A stretch of DNA of 5,871 nucleotides from Oscillospiraceae bacterium (GCA_031289065.1 JAITQI010000005.1:1-5871); one strand, 5' to 3'; shown: positions 1 through 5,718, counted from the first letter of the stretch. Numbers and translations: made by a program. The notes: generated by a model from the letters alone, not told the origin.

Positions 1-437
1 CCCAGCCCGATACAGCCGAAGGGGCAGGCCAAGGGGCCGCCCGCGCCCAGTTTCATGGCCGCCACGCAGTCGGACAGGCCGTTGTACTCGAATTTTTTCT
101 TGGCCCGGACGCCGCCGGAACAGCGCACCAGGGCGGTCAGCCGGGTGTTCTTTTTGGTTTCCACACCCAAGAGTGTTCCCAATTGGGTGGTCACCGATTC
201 GCCGCCCACCGGGCAGGCGGTGACGTCGGCCTTGCCGTCGAGCAGGGCCTGGGCCATGGCCGCGCACCCGGCGAACCCGCAGCCGCCGCAGTTGGCCCCG
301 GGGAGCGCCGCCACGATGGCGTCAAACCGTTCGTCCCGCTGGACGGACAGCGCTCGGGAGGCCACGCCCAACAGCAGGCCCAGCGCAATCCCCACGCCGC
401 CCAACACCAGCACGGCATATAATACGTTGATACTCAT
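1..437 (-). CDS. rnfB: RnfB, ferredoxin-type iron-sulfur subunit of the Rnf complex (partial, 3' end off window)
   Basis: Only the first 145 codons are present; full RnfB proteins are usually about 260-330 residues or more. Residues 5-28 form an N-terminal hydrophobic anchor. Then comes the RnfB hallmark LPGANCGGCGFAGC, with Cys50, Cys53 and Cys58, plus Cys75 in ACPVGG; in this family these four ligate a 4Fe-4S cluster. Cys106, Cys124, Cys138 and Cys142 follow, the last two in the ACPFGC segment that leads into the ferredoxin-like part. RnfB is the likely entry point for electrons from reduced ferredoxin, on the cytoplasmic face. The ATG at 437 is chosen because GGAGGT (450-445) lies 7 nt upstream and the protein then begins with the membrane anchor. 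It starts 47 nt after rnfA stops and is the last gene visible. Identity is secure; the C-terminal cluster region cannot be judged. Confidence 0.96.
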   Translation of the reverse strand, partial: MSINVLYAVLVLGGVGIALGLLLGVASRALSVQRDERFDAIVAALPGANCGGCGFAGCAAMAQALLDGKADVTACPVGGESVTTQLGTLLGVETKKNTRLTALVRCSGGVRAKKKFEYNGLSDCVAAMKLGAGGPLACPFGCIGL

Positions 438-444
438 ACGAGTG

Positions 445-450
445 ACCTCC
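445..450 (-). promoter_or_regulatory. Ribosome-binding site of rnfB
   Basis: The minus strand reads GGAGGT seven bases before the ATG at 437. This is a near-perfect anti-16S match at good spacing, and it fixes the rnfB start. It sits inside the 47-nt rnfA-rnfB gap, which shows no other clear signal. Confidence 0.85.
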
Positions 451-484
451 GACGACAGACATTAGAATGCGGAAACGCCGTCCC

Positions 485-1078
485 TTAAAATACCTTCAGG
501 CCCGAGAAGCCCATGAAGGCCATGGCCAGCAGGGCGGCGGTGATCAGGGCGATGGGGAAGCCCTCGAAGCTCTCGGGGTATTCGGAAAAGTTCAGCCGCT
601 CCCGGATGCTGGAAAACAACAGTAGCGCCAGGGTAAAGCCGATGGCCGCCGTCACGCCGTAGACCACCGCTTCCAGCAGGGTGTACGGGTTTTCGGCGTC
701 GGTAACCAAAATGGCCACGCCCAACACGGCGCAGTTGGTGGTGATCAGGGGCAGGTAGATGCCCAGGGCGCTGTACAGCGCGGGGACGGCCTTCTGCAGG
801 AACATCTCCACCAGCTGCACCAGCGCCGCGATGATCAGGATGAACACCACCGTGCGCATATATTCCAGCTCAAAGGGCACCAGCAGCAGTGTACTGACCG
901 CCCAAGTCACCGCGCAGGACACCCCCATGACGAAGATGACCGCCATGCCCATGCCCAGCGCGGTGTCCATTTTTTTGGACACCCCCAGGAACGGGCAGAT
1001 GCCCAAAATGCGCACCAGCACAAAGTTTTCAATGAGTATCGCGCCCAACGCGATGGAAAACAAACGGGTTACATCCAT
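485..1078 (-). CDS. rnfA: RnfA, integral membrane subunit of the Rnf complex
   Basis: A 197-residue protein of the RnfA/RnfE (NqrD/NqrE) family, close to the usual length of about 190-195. It is very hydrophobic, with about six membrane segments (roughly 3-23, 39-59, 73-93, 103-124, 133-154 and 173-193). Family motifs are GICPFLGVSKK near the N-terminus and TTNCAVLGVA in the middle. Cys28 and Cys116 match the cysteines that, with two from RnfE, hold a 2Fe-2S cluster within the membrane in known Rnf/Nqr structures. The start at 1078 (MDVTRLF...) fits the family N-terminus. An AAGGGAG ribosome site (1099-1093) is 14 nt upstream, rather far; an in-frame ATG at 1090 would add four residues but sits almost on that site. 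The open frame extends to 1171, but that part overlaps the hepT remnant and is not RnfA-like. It stops with TAA. Confidence 0.96.
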   Translation of the reverse strand: MDVTRLFSIALGAILIENFVLVRILGICPFLGVSKKMDTALGMGMAVIFVMGVSCAVTWAVSTLLLVPFELEYMRTVVFILIIAALVQLVEMFLQKAVPALYSALGIYLPLITTNCAVLGVAILVTDAENPYTLLEAVVYGVTAAIGFTLALLLFSSIRERLNFSEYPESFEGFPIALITAALLAMAFMGFSGLKVF

Positions 1079-1124
1079 TGGCGGACACATTCTCCCTTCT
1101 GTGGCTGTTCTGCCGGGGGCGCCG

Positions 1125-1518
1125 CTATTCCTTCTCGTCCTCAAAAAGCGCGGGCGGCGCGGGAACGCCAAACCGCTCCAATAGTTCCGCGCAAAAGAGT
1201 TTCAGGCGGGGGATGTCGGCGGCGACAGTATCCCAAAGAATTTTTGCTTTCACGCTGCCGTATTGGTGGGCCATCATATTGCGCATGTCGCGAATCTGCC
1301 GCCAGGGGACGCCCGTCGAACGTCCGAATGAAGTCGTCGTCTAAATGTTTGGCCAGTTCCCCGATTTGCAGGACGCACATGGCCACGGCGTTTTGATAGA
1401 CGAAATCAGGTTCAAAGAGATTGAACTCATGGCCCAACCGCCGCTTTGTCTCCTCGATTTGATCGCAGTAGGAAACAATATGCGCCAAAATATCTATATT
1501 CCGCTGATCTCTATTCAT
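1125..1518 (-). pseudogene. hepT: HepT-like HEPN RNase toxin, frameshifted
   Basis: Reading from ATG 1518, the first 69 codons (MNRDQRNIDILAHIVSYCDQ...QIGELAKHL...) match the N-terminal helices of the HepT (DUF86, HEPN-fold) family. The frame then breaks. One extra base lies between 1305 and 1314, in either the CCCC or the GGG run of the minus strand. Beyond it, the other frame continues the family exactly: PWRQIRDMRNMMAHQY and on to a TAG at 1125-1127. The motif R-x4-H-x-Y (RNMMAHQY, Arg79, His84, Tyr86 in repaired numbering) is the RNase active site of HEPN toxins, and its Tyr is the residue MntA modifies. Repaired, the protein would be 130 aa, a normal HepT length. Unrepaired, translation gives 125 aa lacking the active site. 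The start lies inside the end of mntA (8-bp overlap), with GGAGG 12 nt upstream. Base composition is lower in GC than the rnf genes. Confidence 0.9.
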
Positions 1519-1822
1519 AGATCAGAATTTCCTCCCCCGCGATTCTTTGTCTGAAGGCCGGGTTGAGGCTGTCGCTGGGCAGTATGTCCACCCGCGCCCG
1601 CAGGCGCTCTTCCAAATCGAGGTGGAAGCCCGCCAACTCGAACAGGCCGCGAATTCGGCCCTCGTCCACACGCAAATCGATGTCGCTGTCCGGCGACGCC
1701 TCGCCCCGGGCGTAGGAGCCGAACAGGAAGACCCGCTACACGCCGTACTTTTCGGCGACGGGGCCGACAAGGCGCTTGATTTGAGCGACGGAATACCGCT
1801 GTTCCGATACACGGACATCCAT
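1511..1822 (-). pseudogene. mntA: MntA-like minimal nucleotidyltransferase antitoxin, interrupted by a stop codon
   Basis: From ATG 1822 this frame runs 103 codons to a TAG at 1511-1513 and, apart from one codon, reads as a complete MNT-domain protein (MDVRVSEQRYSVAQIKRLVG..., then RVFLFGSYARGEASPDSDID..., ending GEEILIYE). It has the family motif GS-x10-DxD (Gly35, Ser36, Asp47, Asp49) and a third acidic residue, Asp79, in RVDILP. Such proteins neutralise HepT by transferring AMP to the tyrosine of its RNase motif. Codon 29, immediately before the catalytic strand, is TAG (1738-1736), where the family usually has a Glu, Lys or similar residue in YGVxRVFLFGS. One substitution from GAG or AAG would explain it. 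Translation would end after 28 residues, and no ATG or GTG occurs in frame between the stop and the catalytic motif. No convincing ribosome site precedes 1822. Its end overlaps hepT, the usual antitoxin-toxin layout. Confidence 0.88.
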
Positions 1823-1850
1823 AGACCACGCCGAACAAAGGACCCCAAAA

Positions 1851-1871
1851 CAACGGGCAACGGACAACAAC
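1851..1871. repeat. Heptad repeat block, CAACGGG-like, three units
   Basis: On the plus strand three 7-bp units follow one another: CAACGGG (1851-1857), CAACGGA (1858-1864) and CAACAAC (1865-1871). They share a CAAC start and differ after it. The block lies between the palindrome at 1871-1890 and the mntA start, so it would be in the untranslated leader of the toxin-antitoxin pair. It has the same 7-bp period as the block at 1894-1928 but a different unit. Function unknown. Confidence 0.6.
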
Positions 1872-1890
1872 AACCGGGACGTCCCTGTTG
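1871..1890. repeat. Imperfect 20-bp palindrome between two heptad blocks
   Basis: CAACCGGGACGTCCCTGTTG is an inverted repeat matching its own reverse complement at 18 of 20 positions. Its core, GGGACGTCCC (1876-1885), is perfect. In RNA it could form a short hairpin with a four-base loop, but no clean U-run follows, so it is a poor intrinsic terminator. It could be an operator or the end of an inserted segment; nothing in the sequence decides this. Confidence 0.55.
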
Positions 1891-1893
1891 GAA

Positions 1894-1928
1894 ATTGTCA
1901 ATTGTCAACTGTCAACTGTCAATTGTCA
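1894..1928. repeat. Five tandem 7-bp units, ATTGTCA/ACTGTCA (TGACAAT on the minus strand)
   Basis: The plus strand reads ATTGTCA, ATTGTCA, ACTGTCA, ACTGTCA, ATTGTCA without interruption. On the coding (minus) strand this is TGACAAT, TGACAGT, TGACAGT, TGACAAT, TGACAAT, and the first TGA (1928-1926) is the stop codon of rnfE. Because 7 is not a multiple of 3, successive units put TGA in all three frames. Unit junctions also create four copies of TTGACA, the consensus -35 hexamer. No good -10 is found at the right distance from the last copies. Confidence 0.9.
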
Positions 1929-2576
1929 GGCCTTCCCCTCCTTTCTGCGCCGGGACATGATGCGCTGCATGGCGGCGATGACGAAGCCCAGGGTGAGGAA
2001 GCCGCCCATGGGCATGGCGATGGCCAGCACCGGGGGGAAGACGTCGGGGGGGATGAGCACCAGGCCGGTAAAGTCGGCGCTACCCACCGGTTTGCCGTTG
2101 GAAAACAGCGTGCCGTTGCCCAAAACTTCCCGGATCAGGGAGATGATGCCCATGGACATGGTGAAGCCCAGGCCCATGGTGAGGCCGTCGAGCGCGGAGC
2201 GGGCCACGCCGTTTTTGGAGGCGAAGGCCTCGGCCCGGGCCAGGATGATACAGTTGACCACGATCAGCGGGATAAACAGCCCCAAGCTCTTGGAGAGGGA
2301 CGGCAGGTAGGCCCCCAGCAGCATTTCCACCGCCGTGACAAAGCCGGCGATGATCACCACGTAGGCCGCGATGCGGATTTTCTCCGGAATCAGGCGGCGC
2401 AGGGCCGAGATGACCGTGTTGGAACAGATTAGCACGAGGGTGGCACACAGGCCCATGCCCAACCCGTTGAGCAGGGTGGTGGACACCGCCAGCGCGGGAC
2501 ACATGCCCAACAGAAGCACCAGCGTGGGGTTTTGCGTGAACAGGCCGTTGCGGAACTGAGCCAGGGTCTTGTTCAT
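1926..2576 (-). CDS. rnfE: RnfE, integral membrane subunit of the Rnf complex
   Basis: A 216-residue member of the RnfA/RnfE family, close to the normal RnfE length, with about six membrane segments (roughly 18-35, 38-58, 68-90, 97-114, 128-148 and 181-203). The motifs GMCPALAVS (from Gly24) and IVVNCIILARAEAFAS (from Ile105) are typical. Cys26 and Cys109 correspond to the RnfE ligands of the 2Fe-2S cluster shared with RnfA inside the membrane. The ATG at 2576 overlaps the rnfG stop (ATGA), and a GGGGAGGG stretch about 9 nt upstream inside rnfG serves as ribosome site. The C-terminus is short and basic (SRRRKEGKA), and its stop codon is the first unit of a heptad repeat. rnfA normally follows directly; here about 850 bp carrying a dead toxin-antitoxin pair intervene. 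Confidence 0.96.
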   Translation of the reverse strand: MNKTLAQFRNGLFTQNPTLVLLLGMCPALAVSTTLLNGLGMGLCATLVLICSNTVISALRRLIPEKIRIAAYVVIIAGFVTAVEMLLGAYLPSLSKSLGLFIPLIVVNCIILARAEAFASKNGVARSALDGLTMGLGFTMSMGIISLIREVLGNGTLFSNGKPVGSADFTGLVLIPPDVFPPVLAIAMPMGGFLTLGFVIAAMQRIMSRRRKEGKA

Positions 2577-3232
2577 CCCACGGTTCCCTCCCCTTGGGTG
2601 ATTTGCAGCGCCGCCGCGATGCCCGCCGCCACGCCGCCGGCCACGGCGGTGGACGACACGGTGGCCCCCGAGATGGCCTGGACGTCGCCCGCGCCGGGGC
2701 CCAGCTTGAAGCCGACGCTCTTGCCGACGAAGCGGGACAGGAAGGACGGGTCGTCGGTCTTGGTGCCGAGGTTGGGGGTCTCCTTCATGTCGAGAATAGA
2801 GACGCCGGTGACAACGCCCTCCGGATCAACCCCCACCAGCAGGCTGATGGTCCCGCCGAAGCCGCTGGGGGCGGTCTCCACGGCGAAGCCCAACAGGGCA
2901 CCCGTCTCATCCCGGCATTCCCGGACGCTTTTGACCAGCTTGGGCCAGCTGTCCGCTTGGAGGGGCTGGAAGCTGGCCGTCCCCGGCACGACCCCCGACA
3001 CGGCGGCCTCCAGGGTTTCGGCCTGCAGGCGGGCTATGACCGGGGCGGTCTGGGTGTGGATGAGCCCGAGGAGGAAGGCGACAAAGGCGGTCAGCGCCAA
3101 GAGGGCGCCCGCCATGTGTAGGATGGGATGCTTCTTCAGGAAGGGCTCGAAGCCGGTCTCCCGTTGGGCGGCACCGATCCCGGCGTTTGGTTCAGCCGCC
3201 GCCGGGGCGCCCGCGGTTTCTCGTTCGCTCAT
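2573..3232 (-). CDS. rnfG: RnfG, covalent-FMN electron-transfer subunit of the Rnf complex
   Basis: A 219-residue protein with a variable, Ala/Glu-rich N-terminus (1-36), one membrane anchor (about 38-59) and an extracytoplasmic FMN-binding domain. Recognisable motifs are SGFGGTIS (123-130), KETPNLGTK (150-158) and VQAISGATVSS (184-194). In this family the threonine of SGAT, here Thr191, carries FMN in phosphoester linkage, attached by ApbE. The position three residues before that Ser, usually Asp, is Gln185 here. RnfG passes electrons between the membrane subunits on the outer face. The ATG at 3232 overlaps the rnfD stop (ATGA), with AGGAGGG (3247-3241) upstream. The N-terminal tail of about 36 residues before the anchor is somewhat longer than in many RnfG proteins. 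Confidence 0.95.
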   Translation of the reverse strand: MSERETAGAPAAAEPNAGIGAAQRETGFEPFLKKHPILHMAGALLALTAFVAFLLGLIHTQTAPVIARLQAETLEAAVSGVVPGTASFQPLQADSWPKLVKSVRECRDETGALLGFAVETAPSGFGGTISLLVGVDPEGVVTGVSILDMKETPNLGTKTDDPSFLSRFVGKSVGFKLGPGAGDVQAISGATVSSTAVAGGVAAGIAAALQITQGEGTVG

Positions 3233-4254
3233 GGCTTCTTCCCTCCTCTGCGCAGAAAGGCCAGGCGCGGGGTTCCGAAGCGCCGGGGCCGGGCATATTT
3301 GTCAAACAGCCATACGCAGGCGTTCATGATCAGAATGGAGAAGGACACCCCTTCGGGATAGCCGCCGAAATAGCGGATAAACACGGTCAGCAGGCCGCAC
3401 CCCACGCCGAACATGATCTGCCCTCGGGTGGTGATGGGCGAGGTGGCGTAGTCGGTGGCCATGAACACCGCCCCCAACACCAGCCCGCCGGACAGCATCT
3501 GGAAGAGCATCCAGTCCAGCCGGGCGTTGCCCCCCATGGGAAACAGATAGGTCAGCACCGCCACCGTCCCCAGATAACACAGGGGGATGCGGGGGGTGAT
3601 CACGCGGCGCACCAGCAGGTACAGCCCGCCCAACAGCAGCATGAGGGCCGACACCTCCCCCAAGGTGCCCGGCATCTGCCCGAGGAGCAGCTCTTGCAGG
3701 GTGAACTGCTGTTCCCCGGGGAGAATCCCGGATTTCATCAGGCTCAGGGAGAGCGGGGTGGCCGCCGAGACCACGTCCACTTTGCCCCAGAGGGGCAGGG
3801 TGGTCAGGTCGCCGGGGCTCACCGCCGGGAAGACATTCATCACTCCGGTGAAGGAGACCGCCAAAAACACCCGGGCGGCCAGCGCCGGGTTCATGAAGTT
3901 GTGCCCCAGGCCGCCGTAGAGCTGTTTGACGATGACAATGGCGAAAAACGCGCCCAGGACGGGCACCCAATAGGGCACGGCCGCCGACAGGTTGAAGGCC
4001 AGCAGCAACCCCGTGACCACCGCCGACAGGTCGCCCACGCTGGATTCCTTTTTCATCAGCGCCCGGTAGGCCCACTCGAAAAAGACGCAGGCCCCCACCG
4101 ACAGCACGGTGACAATCAGCGCCCGCCAGCCGAAGAAGTAGACCGCGATAATCAGCGGAAAGGCCAGCGCGATACACACGTCGAGCATGATCGAGCGGGT
4201 GTCCTCCTCCTGCTTGATGTGCGGCGAGGAGGAGAGGGTGTAACTGTGGTCCAT
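3229..4254 (-). CDS. rnfD: RnfD, membrane flavoprotein subunit of the Rnf complex
   Basis: A 341-residue polytopic protein of the RnfD/NqrB family, with many hydrophobic segments from about residue 24 to 317. Conserved stretches are GGLGHNFMNPALAARVF (114-130), KVDVVSAATPLSLS (158-171), FPMGGNARLDW (238-248) and FMATDYATSP (264-273). Asp160-x-x-Ser-Ala-Ala-Thr166 is the flavinylation site; Thr166 should bear covalent FMN, although the common Gly before AT is Ala here. RnfD carries FMN and is a core part of the ion-translocating membrane domain. The frame is open upstream to an ATG at 4275, which has no ribosome site. The start at 4254 (MDHSYTLSSSPHIK...) has AGGGGA (4270-4265) 10 nt upstream and fits the family, so it is preferred. 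The stop overlaps the rnfG start. Confidence 0.95.
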   Translation of the reverse strand: MDHSYTLSSSPHIKQEEDTRSIMLDVCIALAFPLIIAVYFFGWRALIVTVLSVGACVFFEWAYRALMKKESSVGDLSAVVTGLLLAFNLSAAVPYWVPVLGAFFAIVIVKQLYGGLGHNFMNPALAARVFLAVSFTGVMNVFPAVSPGDLTTLPLWGKVDVVSAATPLSLSLMKSGILPGEQQFTLQELLLGQMPGTLGEVSALMLLLGGLYLLVRRVITPRIPLCYLGTVAVLTYLFPMGGNARLDWMLFQMLSGGLVLGAVFMATDYATSPITTRGQIMFGVGCGLLTVFIRYFGGYPEGVSFSILIMNACVWLFDKYARPRRFGTPRLAFLRRGGKKP

Positions 4255-4264
4255 GGGGGCGGCA

Positions 4265-4305
4265 TCCCCTGTCAAGAGGTTAGATGGGGGGGGGAGGGCA
4301 GGGGA
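4265..4305 (-). promoter_or_regulatory. Candidate hairpin covering the rnfD ribosome-binding site, with a C9 run in the loop
   Basis: In the rnfC-rnfD gap the minus strand carries TCCCCTG (4305-4299) and, 27 nt later, its exact complement CAGGGGA (4271-4265). Two further pairs, G-U then C-G, extend the stem to nine. The second arm contains AGGGGA, the only plausible ribosome site for rnfD. The loop contains nine consecutive Cs (4294-4286). If it forms, the hairpin would limit rnfD initiation and, through ATGA coupling, rnfG and rnfE. The pairing is visible in the sequence; the regulatory role is inference. Confidence 0.5.
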
Positions 4306-4321
4306 CGATAATTTTAATTGT

Positions 4322-5635
4322 TCACTGTCCCCTATCCCGCAGTTTTTGTTTGGCGGTTCGGAAGGAGTGAACCAGGTGGAGGCGGCCGGGGCAGACGTAG
4401 GAACAGCAGCCGCACTCGATGCAGTCGGCGATGCGCATATGTTCGCACTCGTCGAGCCTGTTTTTGCGCTCGTATTGGTATAAGTACACCGGCAGCAGGC
4501 GCATGGGGCAGGCGCGGGCGCAGCGGCCGCAACGGATACAGACCGGGTTTTTCACGGTGGGGCCTTCCCCTCGGGAGAAGGCCAGCAGGGCGTTGGTGGC
4601 CTTGATGACCGGGGCGTTCAGGTCATATTGGGCCACGCCCATCATGGGACCGCCCATGATGACCTTCTGGGGCTGCTCCCGGAAGCCGCCGGTGGCCGCG
4701 AAGACGTCGGACAGGGGAGTGCCCAGGCGGACGCTCAGATTTTTGGGGTTTGACACCCCCGAACCGGCCACGGTGACAATCCGGCGGATGAGGGGCATTC
4801 CGGTGGTAATGGCCCTGTGCAGGGCGGCGGCTGTATCCACGTTGAAGACCGCCGCGCCCACCGACGCGGGCAGGCCGCCGGGGGGGATTTCCCGCCCCGT
4901 GATCACTCGGACGAGCTGTTTTTCCGCCCCCTGGGGGTAACGGGTGGGCAGCATGGCCACCCGGATGGGGCTGCCCCGCTTGGGCAGGGTGCGCCGCAGG
5001 GCCTCGATGGCGTCCGGCTTGTTGGACTCGATGGCGATGACGGCCTTGTCCAGCCCGAAAATTTTCATCAGGGCCCCCAGGCCGCCTACGACCTCTTCGG
5101 GGGCCTCCAGCATGATCCGATAGTCCGAGGTGATATAGGGCTCGCATTCCGCCCCGTTGAGGATTAGGGCGTTCACCTTGCCCAGGCCGGAACGGATTTT
5201 GGTGTGGGTGGGGAAGGTGGCTCCGCCCATGCCCACCAGCCCGGCCTCCCGGGTGATGGTCAGCAGTTCCTCGGCGGTGAGCGATTCCACCGACCCAAAG
5301 GGCACGACGCCGGGGTGCAACGCGTCCCGCCCGTCGTTTTCCAGCACGACGGACAGCACCTTGGCCCCGCTAGGATGGGACATGGGCTCGACGGCGAGAA
5401 CCTTGCCCGACACCGGGGCGTGAATGGGCGCGGAGACCGGAGCGGCGCTGTCGGCGATTTTTTCCCCGGCGAGCACGGTCTGGCCTACTTTGACCAGGGG
5501 TTCGCAGGGCGCGCCGATGTGCATGTTCATGGGCACAACCAGCCGTCCGGGCGGCGGCAGGGTTTCAATCGGCTTGTGCCGGGTGGATTCTTTCCGGCCT
5601 TCCGGATGAACCCCGCCCTGAAAGGCGAAAGCCAT
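4322..5635 (-). CDS. rnfC: RnfC, NADH/FMN- and 4Fe-4S-binding peripheral subunit of the Rnf complex
   Basis: A 437-residue soluble subunit, the usual length for the compact clostridial RnfC. It starts MAFAFQGGVHPEGRKEST, the standard family N-terminus, followed by a barrel-sandwich (biotinyl-like) segment around 44-82. The nucleotide/FMN-binding part includes GLVGMGGATFPTHTK (132-146) and LNGAECEPYITSD (159-171). Two 4Fe-4S motifs close the protein: CIRCGRCARACP (Cys366, 369, 372, 376) and CIECGCCSYVCP (Cys405, 408, 411, 415, with an extra Cys410). RnfC sits on the cytoplasmic face and exchanges electrons with NAD(H). AAGGGGG (5653-5647) lies 11 nt before the ATG. It is the first gene of the operon, directly downstream of the promoter at 5729-5757, and stops 67 nt before rnfD. 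All expected cysteines are present. Confidence 0.97.
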   Translation of the reverse strand: MAFAFQGGVHPEGRKESTRHKPIETLPPPGRLVVPMNMHIGAPCEPLVKVGQTVLAGEKIADSAAPVSAPIHAPVSGKVLAVEPMSHPSGAKVLSVVLENDGRDALHPGVVPFGSVESLTAEELLTITREAGLVGMGGATFPTHTKIRSGLGKVNALILNGAECEPYITSDYRIMLEAPEEVVGGLGALMKIFGLDKAVIAIESNKPDAIEALRRTLPKRGSPIRVAMLPTRYPQGAEKQLVRVITGREIPPGGLPASVGAAVFNVDTAAALHRAITTGMPLIRRIVTVAGSGVSNPKNLSVRLGTPLSDVFAATGGFREQPQKVIMGGPMMGVAQYDLNAPVIKATNALLAFSRGEGPTVKNPVCIRCGRCARACPMRLLPVYLYQYERKNRLDECEHMRIADCIECGCCSYVCPGRLHLVHSFRTAKQKLRDRGQ

Positions 5636-5674
5636 AACGCGGCATACCCCCTTGCGGATATTGATGTGAGACGT

Positions 5675-5687
5675 CAGCCGTCGGCTG
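5675..5687. repeat. Short inverted repeat in the rnfC leader
   Basis: CAGCCGTCGGCTG consists of perfect 6-bp arms around one central base; as RNA it would be a 5-bp stem with a three-base loop. It lies in the untranslated leader about 40 nt before the rnfC start. It could be a small leader hairpin or a protein site. No U-run follows, so it is not an attenuator of standard form. Confidence 0.4.
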
Positions 5688-5718
5688 GGCGGGGCCGATA
5701 AGGCGGGCGGGAACGACT

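Noticed and set aside
1079..1171. N-terminal extension of RnfA to 1171
   Set aside because: The added 31 residues are Arg/Pro-rich, overlap the hepT remnant and do not resemble any RnfA N-terminus.
1515..1908. Two overlapping 128-codon minus-strand frames across mntA
   Set aside because: Both are Arg/Pro/Ser-rich out-of-frame readings. The frame from 1822 with one TAG carries all the MNT motifs, so these are shadows opened by the lack of other stops.
1894..1928. CRISPR array or direct-repeat array with spacers
   Set aside because: The units are 7 bp and abut with no spacers, so this is a simple tandem repeat.
1894..1928. Dedicated promoter for mntA from the TTGACA hexamers
   Set aside because: The only -10-like match at 17 bp is GACAAT, itself part of the repeat (4 of 6); the later TTGACA copies have none. 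Kept only as an open idea in the findings.
4255..4275. Longer RnfD starting at ATG 4275
   Set aside because: No ribosome site precedes it, and its first codons overlap the AGGGGA site that serves the start at 4254.
3187..4311. Long plus-strand open frame of 374 codons opposite rnfD
   Set aside because: It is rich in His, Gln, Gly and Arg with no family resemblance, and lies antisense to a clear rnfD; high GC content leaves such frames open by chance.
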